This document shows, in pieces, positions 24,301 through 31,276 of a stretch of DNA of 43,999 bases (position 1 is the first letter of the stretch; every line of letters begins with the position of its first letter). The stretch is taken from assembly GCA_020848735.1 (NCBI GenBank), contig JADLHO010000104.1:1-43999 (forward strand). The letters run 5' to 3'. A program made the translations under genes and the position numbers. The notes beneath the pieces were generated by a model. It searched no databases, was not told where the DNA came from, and saw only the letters and a list, made by a program, of their open reading frames with translations. The DNA comes from Planctomycetota bacterium. GTDB taxonomy: Bacteria > Planctomycetota > UBA1135 > UBA2386.

Positions 24301-24972
24301 ATGGACGTTTCCCGTCAGTCCCCCCTCTCCGCTCCACACGATCCCATCCCGGTCGAGACCCTCGCCGCGAGCGATGCCTGGCGTCTCGACGACGACGACG
24401 ACAAGGAGCAGAAGCGCATGGGTGGCACGAGCTACCTCGAGCGCCACCTGATCGAGAGCCGCACCTTGCTCGTCTCGGGCCCGATCACCGACCGCCTCGC
24501 CCGCCACTGCGCCGAGCGGCTCTTCGTGATGGAGGCGCGCGACGCCGAGAAGCCCATCACGGTGATCATCAACTCGCCGGGCGGGAGCGCGGACTCGGGC
24601 TTCGCGATCTACGACCTGCTGCGCTTCGTCCGCCCGCCGATCCGCACGGTCGTGAACGGGCTCTGCGCGTCGGCCGGCATCCTCGTCCATCTCGCGGGTG
24701 ACCGCGGCTCCCGGTTCTGCCTGCCCGAGAGCCGCTTCATGATCCACCAGCCCTCGACCGCCGGACAGGGCACCGCCTCCGACCTCGACATCACCGCGCG
24801 CGAGGTGATCAAGCTGCGCGAGCGGTACGTCCGCATCATCGCGGAGGGCACGGGTCGCGACCCCGAGCGCATCCTCGAAGACGCGCGCCGCGACTTCTGG
24901 CTCAACGGCGAGGAGGCGAAGAAGTACGGCCTCGTCGACCGCGTGGTGCGCGAACGCGCCGAGATGGAGTGA
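24301..24972 (+). CDS. clpP: ClpP-family ATP-dependent protease subunit
   Basis: 223-residue serine peptidase. The triad is readable: Ser124 in VNGLCASAG, His149 in SRFMIHQP and Asp194 in LEDARRDFWL; the substrate loop INSPGGSADSG and final KKYGLVDRVV also fit ClpP. It would form the barrel chamber used with ClpX or ClpA ATPases, which are not encoded here. The N-terminal ~40 residues before the conserved region contain a run of five Asp (RLDDDDDKEQKR) and are longer than normal; ATG 24418 (MGGTSYLERH) gives a more standard length. A strong GAAGGAGGAG lies at 24251-24260, about 40 bases before the first ATG, with a small GGCCC/GGGCC hairpin between. Its stop overlaps the next gene (GTGA). Confidence 0.9.
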   Translation: MDVSRQSPLSAPHDPIPVETLAASDAWRLDDDDDKEQKRMGGTSYLERHLIESRTLLVSGPITDRLARHCAERLFVMEARDAEKPITVIINSPGGSADSGFAIYDLLRFVRPPIRTVVNGLCASAGILVHLAGDRGSRFCLPESRFMIHQPSTAGQGTASDLDITAREVIKLRERYVRIIAEGTGRDPERILEDARRDFWLNGEEAKKYGLVDRVVRERAEME

Positions 24973-26600
24973 AACCCCCGCGTCGCCTCGCGCGCCGCGT
25001 CGGCTGCGGTGCGCTCGCCGGCCTCGCGCTGGCGGCCTTCGCGGACGCCCAATCGGCGCCGCGGGAGATCCTCGGCCGCGTGCGGACGGAGAGCGGGCGG
25101 GGTGTCGAGGACGCCCGCATCGTCTTCCTGCCGGACGCGCCCCACGGGCTGTCCTGGCTCGCGGCCCTGGACGCCCCGCCGCCGCCGCAGGAGTTCCGCA
25201 GCGGGGCCGACGGCCGCTTCCGCAGCGAGGTCCGCGCCGGCGCCGGTGCATTGTGGGTCGAGACCGCGGACGGGCTCGGGGCGCTCGTGGAGCGCGTCGT
25301 CGCCGGCGCGCCGCTGATGGTCGTCGCGCGGCCGCTCGGCGAAGTCTCCCGCTACGACGGTTCGGAGCTCGCCGCGCAGTTGCGCTGGCTCCCGCGCAGC
25401 GGTCGCTCGATCCCGCTCGGCGAACGCCGCGGTGCGCGGCTCCGCCTGCCGGCCGGGCGCCTCGCGCTGCTCGTCGAAGAGGCGGATCGCCTCGTCGAGA
25501 CACGCGTCGACGTGCCCTCGGGACTCCGCCTGGCGATCGGCCTGCCCGACGATCGGGGACCCAAGCTCCCACCCGAACTCGCCGCGGACCCGACGACGCG
25601 TTGGTCGCTCCGCCGCTGGCCGGAGCTCGCCGACGCGCGTCGCGACGGTCGACTCCCCCGCCTGCAGGCGCACGACTCGCTGCTGGTCCGCCGCACCGAG
25701 GCCGAAGGCCTCCGCTTCGCGTCCTGCTGGTCCGGCGACCGCACGCTCGCGCTCGCCTTTCCCGCCGGGGATTGGCGGAGCGTGCGCGTCGTCGGCGGCG
25801 AGCCTCGCGTGCCGCTCGCCGGCGCGCGGGTCCTGACGATCGCGATCGCCGCGGGGGGCGTCCGCGTGCTCGCGGAGTCGTGGAGCGACGGGGACGGCCT
25901 CGCCCACGGCTTCCTCGCCGCCGAGCGCGACGAGCCACATCGGCTCGTCGTGCTGACCCGGGACGGTGCCGTGCACGGTGCCGCGATCGAGGTCCTGCAA
26001 TCCGAAGCGGCACCCGAAGCGGCACCGGCCGAGCTCGCGATGCCCGCGGCCGACGAGCTCCGCGTGCGCGTCGTCGACGCCGCGGGCGGAGCGATCGCCG
26101 ATGCGACGGTGACGCTCGTCGATCCCGCGGAGCGTGCCCTCGATCGCGCCTTCGCGAGCGATGCGCGCGGCATCGTGGCGCTCGTCGCCGTGCCCCGCGG
26201 CGCCGTCACCTTGCGCGTGGATTCGGGTCGCCACGTGCCCGCCGAGTTCGTGTGCGGGCCGACCGAACCGCGCATCCCGCTGCGCGAGCTCGTTCTCGCG
26301 CAGGGTCGCCCGCTCGACGTGCGCGTGCTCCAGCCCGACGGTTCGCCGGCGATCGACGTCGATGTCGAACTGCGCGACCCGAGCGGCACCACGGGGATCA
26401 CCCCGCGCCACGCCGCCACCGACGGGGAGGGTCGCTGCCGCTTCGAAGGTCTCCCCGATGGCAGCTACGCGTTGTTCGCGAGCGCCATGCCGGGAGGCAT
26501 CACCTGGTCGGGCCGGCGCATCGGCGCCCAGCCGGGCGAAGAGGAATGGACGATCGTCGTGCGCAGCGAGGATCCGGCCCTGCCCGGCCGCCGCGACTGA
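24969..26600 (+). CDS. Exported protein with carboxypeptidase-regulatory-like domains
   Basis: 543 residues starting at a GTG that overlaps the clpP stop. A signal peptide is likely (basic RRLARRVG, hydrophobic core GALAGLALAAFADA). Two or three Ig-like CarboxypepD_reg-type units can be seen: REILGRVRTESGRGVEDARI at the N terminus, and LRVRVVDAAGGAIADATVTL and LDVRVLQPDGSPAIDVDVEL in the last 200 residues, each followed by a D-G-R/E-G-R-F-like turn and a G-x-Y/L strand end. The central part is not assigned. Such domains serve as adhesive or structural modules in envelope proteins. Why it should be translationally coupled to a cytoplasmic ClpP is unclear. Confidence 0.75.
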   Translation: MKPPRRLARRVGCGALAGLALAAFADAQSAPREILGRVRTESGRGVEDARIVFLPDAPHGLSWLAALDAPPPPQEFRSGADGRFRSEVRAGAGALWVETADGLGALVERVVAGAPLMVVARPLGEVSRYDGSELAAQLRWLPRSGRSIPLGERRGARLRLPAGRLALLVEEADRLVETRVDVPSGLRLAIGLPDDRGPKLPPELAADPTTRWSLRRWPELADARRDGRLPRLQAHDSLLVRRTEAEGLRFASCWSGDRTLALAFPAGDWRSVRVVGGEPRVPLAGARVLTIAIAAGGVRVLAESWSDGDGLAHGFLAAERDEPHRLVVLTRDGAVHGAAIEVLQSEAAPEAAPAELAMPAADELRVRVVDAAGGAIADATVTLVDPAERALDRAFASDARGIVALVAVPRGAVTLRVDSGRHVPAEFVCGPTEPRIPLRELVLAQGRPLDVRVLQPDGSPAIDVDVELRDPSGTTGITPRHAATDGEGRCRFEGLPDGSYALFASAMPGGITWSGRRIGAQPGEEEWTIVVRSEDPALPGRRD

Positions 26601-26634
26601 AGCCCGACCGCGCGCGAAGCGAGGGAGACGGCGT

Positions 26635-27423
26635 TCAGAACAGCAGGGTCGCCATGCGCCGGCGGTACTCCGCGACGCGGTCCTCGCCGCCCGGCGTCGC
26701 GCCGAGCAGTTCGAAGCAGAACACGGCGTGCCGCCGCGCGAGACCGGCGCCGAAGCCCCGATCCGCCGCGACGGACTCGAGGAAGGCCTGCACGGCATCG
26801 TCGAGGCGCCCCGCGGCGATGGCCGCCCGCCCCCGTTCGATCGCCTGTGCCGCCGCGCTCGTGCCCGGGCTCATCGCCTGCGCGAGGGCGTCGAGACCGT
26901 CGATCAGCCGCTGCGCCGCGGCGTGTTCCGGGTGCTCCTCTCCGATCCCCGCCAGCCGCTCGCGCGCGCGGGCATGGTCCCGCTTCGACAGCGCCGTCAG
27001 GCCGGCGCGGAGGCGCTCGGCCGGCGAGTCCGGATCGACCGGCGGCGCGGCCGGCTCTTCGACCTGCGGCTCGTTCGGCAGGGGCTCGATCCCTGCAGCG
27101 CTGAGGAACTTCTTCACCTCGGCTTCGGGGAGCGCGCCCTGGAACGCATCGACCGGGCGGCCGCCGACCATGAGCACGCAGAACGGGATGCCCTGGACCC
27201 CGAAGGCGTAGGCGAGATCGCGCTCGGCCTCGGTGTCGACCTTGCCGAGCACGAAGGCGCCCCCGTACTGCTCGGCGAGGGACTCGAGCACCGGGCCGAG
27301 CTGACGACACGGCCCGCACCAGGCGGCCCAGAAGTCGAGCAGGATCGGCGTGCTGCGCGATCGCGCGAGGACTTCGGTCTCGAATCCCCTGGTCGTGACG
27401 TCGAAGACGTGCGGCTTGGCCAT
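26635..27423 (-). CDS. Thioredoxin-TPR protein, CnoX/YbbN-like
   Basis: 262 residues. Residues ~1-110 form a thioredoxin fold with active site WAAWCGPCRQLGPVLE and the cis-proline GIPFCV; the C-terminal half is alpha-helical with TPR-like repeats (ALSKRDHARARERLAGIGEE, IAAGRLDDAVQAFLESV). This is the CnoX/YbbN architecture, a redox chaperone that hands proteins to GroEL or DnaK. E. coli CnoX lacks the two cysteines, whereas this protein keeps CGPC and may have true disulfide activity. Start options are ATG 27423 (MAKPHVFDVT, preferred), 27435 and 27462. No signal peptide, so cytoplasmic. It is convergent with the preceding gene, 34 bases away. Confidence 0.88.
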   Translation of the reverse strand: MAKPHVFDVTTRGFETEVLARSRSTPILLDFWAAWCGPCRQLGPVLESLAEQYGGAFVLGKVDTEAERDLAYAFGVQGIPFCVLMVGGRPVDAFQGALPEAEVKKFLSAAGIEPLPNEPQVEEPAAPPVDPDSPAERLRAGLTALSKRDHARARERLAGIGEEHPEHAAAQRLIDGLDALAQAMSPGTSAAAQAIERGRAAIAAGRLDDAVQAFLESVAADRGFGAGLARRHAVFCFELLGATPGGEDRVAEYRRRMATLLF

Positions 27424-27540
27424 CGGACGCGGCATCGGACGACTCGCCGCCGACCAGGTCAAGCTCGCGACGCGCGCGGCAGATCCGCGACGTCGACCCG
27501 CACGACGCTCAGGGTTCGAGAGACGATCCGCCTCTCGAGC

Positions 27541-28587
27541 TCAGAGCACGGCCTGGAGCTGCTGCCAGATCGGCCGCGCCAAATGCGAGTCGGGCGCGTT
27601 CTGGAGCAACCAGCGCAGGTGACCGCGCGCGCGCGTGACGTCGTCGTCGCGCAGCCCGAAGGCCTGGCGCAATCCCGCATACGCGATCACCGCGACGTGG
27701 CGCGCGTCGCACGACGAGGGCTGGGACGCGAGCGCGAGCTCCGCGCGCTCCAGGGCGGCGCGCAGGGCACGCTCGGTATCGCCGCTCGGCGCGCTCGGGT
27801 CGAGCGCACCGACCTCGTCGAGCAGGGCCGCCGCGAACGCGAGTTCGAACTCCGCACGAGAACCGGGCCAGGCATCGGCGGCGGTCTCCAGCGTCGCCCG
27901 CGTGCTCGCCGGCACTTCGCCGAGGAGCTTGGCGAGCGCGACCTGAACCTCGCCGAGCGGCGCGGCGACGTCGAGCCCGACGCGGGCGGCGAACAGGACA
28001 CCGAGGGGCTTCGCGAGAGCGCGGATGCCGCGCGCCGCCGCGTGATTCACCGACCCGTCGAGTGCCTCGCGCGTACGAGCCAGCCATTCGTCGATCTCCC
28101 CGAGCCGGAACGCGAGCTGCCACGCGAGGGCGCGGTACGGCGCGAGCTCGTCGTCGCTGCCTTCGACGCTCGCGGCGAGCGCGAGCGCCTGCCGGCCGAC
28201 CGCGACCTCTCCGCTCACCGCGTGGCAGGCCGCGGCCACGCGCGCGCCGACCCGCACGTGGGCATCGAGCGCACCGGGAACCGTCACGAGGTCGGCGATC
28301 GACTCCCAGCCCTCTCCCTGGCGACCCAGCGCGACGAGCAGCTCGGCCCCGGCGAGCTTCAACCCGGGTCGGGGATCGGCCTCGTCGAGTTCACGCACCT
28401 CGCGGAGGAGCCGGCGCAGGTCCTCGACCTCCGGTCGCTCGAGAGCGAGCTCGCTGGCGACCGAGGCGAGCAGCCCGTCCGCGCGCTGCTCGCGCTCCTG
28501 CGCGGCGCGCCACACGACGAACGCCGCCGAACCACCACCCAGCACCACGACGACGGCGATCGCCGCCAGCACACGCTTGCTCGACAT
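27541..28587 (-). CDS. Membrane-anchored helical-repeat protein of unknown function
   Basis: 348 residues; family not recognised. One N-terminal membrane helix (about 4-25, RVLAAIAVVVVLGGGSAAFVVW) anchors it, and the rest is alpha-helical and Ala/Leu/Glu-rich with TPR-like spacing (AELLVALGRQGEGWESIADL, YRALAWQLAFRLGEIDEWL, HLRWLLQNAPDSHLARPIW). It probably serves as a scaffold or interaction protein facing the periplasm. The chosen start MSSKRVL is directly before the helix; the open frame to 28800 overlaps the upstream phosphatase gene and is low-complexity. It lies 46 bases after the SpoIIE-type phosphatase gene on the same strand. Confidence 0.7.
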   Translation of the reverse strand: MSSKRVLAAIAVVVVLGGGSAAFVVWRAAQEREQRADGLLASVASELALERPEVEDLRRLLREVRELDEADPRPGLKLAGAELLVALGRQGEGWESIADLVTVPGALDAHVRVGARVAAACHAVSGEVAVGRQALALAASVEGSDDELAPYRALAWQLAFRLGEIDEWLARTREALDGSVNHAAARGIRALAKPLGVLFAARVGLDVAAPLGEVQVALAKLLGEVPASTRATLETAADAWPGSRAEFELAFAAALLDEVGALDPSAPSGDTERALRAALERAELALASQPSSCDARHVAVIAYAGLRQAFGLRDDDVTRARGHLRWLLQNAPDSHLARPIWQQLQAVL

Positions 28588-28633
28588 CGGAGGGGAATGC
28601 GCTACGGCTCGGGGACTCGGGACACCGCGCGGG

Positions 28634-29986
28634 TCAGCGCGCTCGGATGCGGATCGCCACCATCGTGAGGTCGTCGTCCGGTTCCTTGTCACACGAGAAG
28701 ACGCGCAAGGCCTCGCTGACCTTCCCGAGGACTTCGTCGGCGGAGCAATCGCCGACCTGAGCGAGCGTCGTGCGGATGCGTGCCTCGCCGAAGACCTCAC
28801 CCTGCGGACTCCGCGTCTCCTCGACGCCGTCCGTGCGGAAGAAGAGCAGGTCCCCGGGCGCGAGCGCGATGGGGCCCGCGGCGTCGTAGCGCTGCCCCTC
28901 GACGACTCCCATCACCATGCCCGTGCGCTCGAGCTCGCTGACCTCGCCGCGTCGCACCAACATCACGCCGGAGTGCCCGGCGTTCACGAAGTGCATGGTG
29001 AGCCGCTCGGGGTCGATGAGGACCATGAGCAGCGACATGAAGTGCCCGGCTTCCACGCTCCGGGCGAGTCGATCGTTGAGCCGCGTCGCGACCTGACTCA
29101 GGTCGTCGATCAGCTCGAAGTAGGTGCGGACCGCGGACTGCGCGGCGTGGGTGATGAGCGCCGCGCCGACCCCGTGACCCATCACATCGCCGATGAGCGC
29201 CACGAGGCGCCCATCGCGCAGCGGGATGAAGTCGTACGTGTCGCCGCTCGCCGACTCGAGCGGGATGAAGCGCACCGCGAGATCGGCGCCGCGGTAGTCG
29301 CGGGGCACGGGCGCCATCAGATGGCGCTGGATGCGCTTCGCGATCTCGGCGTCCTTCGCGAGACGCGCCTTCTCCAGCGAATCCGCGTGCAGACGCGCGT
29401 TCTCGATCGCGCTCGCGAGCTGGACCGACAACGCCTCGAAGACCGCGAGATCGCGTCCGGAGAACTCGCGACGCACGGCCGTGGAGTCGACGTAGATGAC
29501 GCCGAGCCGGCGCTCGCGCACGCGCAGCGGCGCGCACATCACCGCGCGCAGCTTCAGGTTGAAGACCGACTGACCGAGCTCGAGGGCCTCCTGGTCCGAC
29601 TGCACCACCGAACGCTCGGCGTGGCCGGTCTCGAGGCAGCGCTGCACGAGCGTCTGGCTGTAGCGCACGTCCGAACCGAGTTCGGTGCCATCCTTGTCGC
29701 GTGCGACGCGCACCGTGAGCTCCTCCCCGACGTTGCCCAGCAGGAGCAGGCCGCGCTCGGCCTTCGTCACCTCGAGCGAGCGGTCGACGATGTCCTGCAG
29801 CACCTGGCCGAGCTCGATGCTCGAATTCACCTCCGCGATCGAATCGAGCAGGATCTCGAGGGAGAGGACGTCCTGGGCCGGGTCCCCCGTGAGGAGACCG
29901 GTCGGATCCGAGTGGGGAGACCTGGGGGGTGACTTGGCATCCCCGGCCTCACGACCGGGCTTGCGCCAGAAGAGGAAACGGCTCAT
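28634..29986 (-). CDS. GAF-SpoIIE/RsbU-type serine phosphatase
   Basis: 450 residues. After a variable N terminus, a GAF domain (about 45-200) shows VTKAERGLLLLGN and RRLGVIYVDS. A helical linker (LEKARLAKDAEIAKRIQRHLMAP) leads to the PP2C-like SpoIIE domain with SGDTYDFIPL, LIGDVMGHGVGAALITH (metal-binding Asp and Gly), FVNAGHSGVMLV, LLFFRTDGVEE and the final DDDLTMVAIRI. RsbU/SpoIIE enzymes remove phosphate from STAS-domain anti-sigma antagonists. A STAS-domain gene starts 180 bases away on the opposite strand, making it the natural substrate candidate. No kinase of the RsbW/SpoIIAB type is found nearby. No membrane helix, so cytoplasmic. Confidence 0.92.
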   Translation of the reverse strand: MSRFLFWRKPGREAGDAKSPPRSPHSDPTGLLTGDPAQDVLSLEILLDSIAEVNSSIELGQVLQDIVDRSLEVTKAERGLLLLGNVGEELTVRVARDKDGTELGSDVRYSQTLVQRCLETGHAERSVVQSDQEALELGQSVFNLKLRAVMCAPLRVRERRLGVIYVDSTAVRREFSGRDLAVFEALSVQLASAIENARLHADSLEKARLAKDAEIAKRIQRHLMAPVPRDYRGADLAVRFIPLESASGDTYDFIPLRDGRLVALIGDVMGHGVGAALITHAAQSAVRTYFELIDDLSQVATRLNDRLARSVEAGHFMSLLMVLIDPERLTMHFVNAGHSGVMLVRRGEVSELERTGMVMGVVEGQRYDAAGPIALAPGDLLFFRTDGVEETRSPQGEVFGEARIRTTLAQVGDCSADEVLGKVSEALRVFSCDKEPDDDLTMVAIRIRAR

Positions 29987-30166
29987 CGCGCTGGGCGCGG
30001 CACCATAGCGTCACGGGCCCGGCCGCGCCCGTCTCCTGTGCCGAGGGGATCGGCGTGGCGGGGATCCGTGCGAGGGGACGCGAAGCTCGCGCGAGCGGGC
30101 GATTGCGAACGGTGCCTCGGCGCGGAAGAATGCCGCCGCCTTCTCCCCCTCTCCCTGCGCGTGCCC

Positions 30167-30922
30167 ATGAAGATCGACAAGTTCGTCCGAGACGATCACT
30201 GCATCCTCGCCCTCAAGGGCGAGTTCGACACCTTTTACGTGCCGAGTCTCCAGGACGAGGTCCAGTCGCTCCTCGACGGCGGGGTGACGCACGTGATCCT
30301 CAACCTGCGGCTGGTCAAGTTCATCAACTCGACCGCGCTGGGCGCCATCATCCGGATGCACAAGCTCTGCAAGGCTGCCAACGGCGAGCTCGTGGTCGCC
30401 CAGCCCTCGGCGTTCGTGCGGAACGTCATCGGCAAGATCGGCATCGACCAGCTCGTCCCGATCTACGACGAGGAGGATCAGGCGGTCAAGCACGTGATCA
30501 AGGCCCTCAATGCCCTCGAACTCGCGGGAGCGGCCCCGGTCAATCAGGAGAAGGTGATGATCACCTTCCCCGACGAGATCCGGAACAAGCAGATCGGCGG
30601 CGTCCGCACCCTGCTCGGCACGATGGGCAACGTGAACGGCGAGCGGATCCAGTTCCTGTTCCACGGCGAGAAGGCGGGGATCCCCGCCGACAAGGCCAAG
30701 GCGCTCTTCTTCAAGGGCAGCGACCTGAACCTCAAGTTCCAGGTCAAGATGTTCAAGAAGGGCTACTTCGAGCTGCTGGGGAAGGTCTCGGAGGTCGAGG
30801 ACGCCGACGACGGCGGCCAGCGCGTCACGGTCAGGTTCGTCGCGATCAGCGACTCGGACCGCACGGCGTTGACCCAGTTCGCCGAGGACATGGAGTTCCT
30901 GAAGCGGCAGCTCCCCCGCTGA
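30167..30922 (+). CDS. STAS-domain protein with a PilZ-like C-terminal half
   Basis: 251 residues. The first ~110 are a STAS domain: CILALKGEFDTFYVP, VILNLRLVKFINSTALGAII with Ser55 at the phosphorylation position of anti-sigma antagonists, and ELVVAQPSAFVRNVIGKIGI. The second half (about 128-250) looks like a PilZ beta-barrel: KVMITFPDEI, the strand pair LKFQVKMFKKGYFELLGKVS, RVTVRFVAISDSDRTAL and an end helix FAEDMEFLKRQ. I do not see the RxxxR and D/NxSxxG motifs that bind cyclic di-GMP, so this half may be a non-binding PilZ relative. Start ATG 30167 fits the STAS fold; the frame is open back to 30038. It is divergent from the SpoIIE-type phosphatase gene. Confidence 0.8.
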   Translation: MKIDKFVRDDHCILALKGEFDTFYVPSLQDEVQSLLDGGVTHVILNLRLVKFINSTALGAIIRMHKLCKAANGELVVAQPSAFVRNVIGKIGIDQLVPIYDEEDQAVKHVIKALNALELAGAAPVNQEKVMITFPDEIRNKQIGGVRTLLGTMGNVNGERIQFLFHGEKAGIPADKAKALFFKGSDLNLKFQVKMFKKGYFELLGKVSEVEDADDGGQRVTVRFVAISDSDRTALTQFAEDMEFLKRQLPR

Positions 30923-30975
30923 GCGCCGCGGCGCCCTTCCCGCCGACGGGGCCCCGCGACCGGTGCTCCGTGTGC

Positions 30976-31004
30976 TTGACCGGCGCCGGCCTCGTCGCTA
31001 CCCT
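30976..31004 (+). promoter_or_regulatory. Sigma70-type promoter for rpmH
   Basis: TTGACC (30976-30981), 17-bp spacer, TACCCT (30999-31004). Transcription would begin near 31011, about 39 bases before the rpmH ATG. This is the best -35 match found in the window. Confidence 0.7.
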
Positions 31005-31049
31005 GCCCCGCCCTTTCCGACTCCGCCGACCCACCGCCAACCCGTTGCG

Positions 31050-31187
31050 ATGAAGCTCAAGGTCCGACGCTCGAAGCAGAAGCGCCTCAAGAAGGTCGGC
31101 TTCCGTACCCGTTCGAAGACCGCTGGCGGTCGCAAGGTCATCAAGCGCAAGCGCAAGAAGTCCGGCGGCTACTTCCGCGTCGGCTGA
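31050..31187 (+). CDS. rpmH: 50S ribosomal protein L34 (bL34), divergent
   Basis: 45 residues, the normal length for L34, and extremely basic. The centre KKVGFRTRSKTAGGRKVIKR matches the bL34 core (GFRxRMxTxxGRxVLxRRR). The N terminus reads MKLKVRRSKQKRL instead of the usual MKRTxQPS start, and the end GGYFRVG is also unusual. L34 lines the inside of the 23S rRNA domains. It is not followed by rnpA and yidC, the usual downstream genes: the next gene is a pilus ATPase on the other strand. A promoter lies directly upstream, and a 5-bp hairpin GGCGC/GCGCC follows the stop codon at 31188-31200. Assignment is good but not certain because of the altered ends. Confidence 0.8.
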   Translation: MKLKVRRSKQKRLKKVGFRTRSKTAGGRKVIKRKRKKSGGYFRVG

Positions 31188-31276
31188 GGCGCTCGGCGCC
31201 CCGGACCGCGCTGATGGTCTGAGGGCCTGAGCCTCGGACGCGGGGAGCAGGCGGCGCCCGATGCCGGGCGAGCGCG

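Noticed and set aside
23731..26025. Long minus-strand frame opposite clpP and the carboxypeptidase-regulatory-like gene
   Set aside because: Its translation is Arg/Ala/Pro low complexity with no family motif, and the plus strand carries ClpP with a full catalytic triad. It is a by-product of high GC content.
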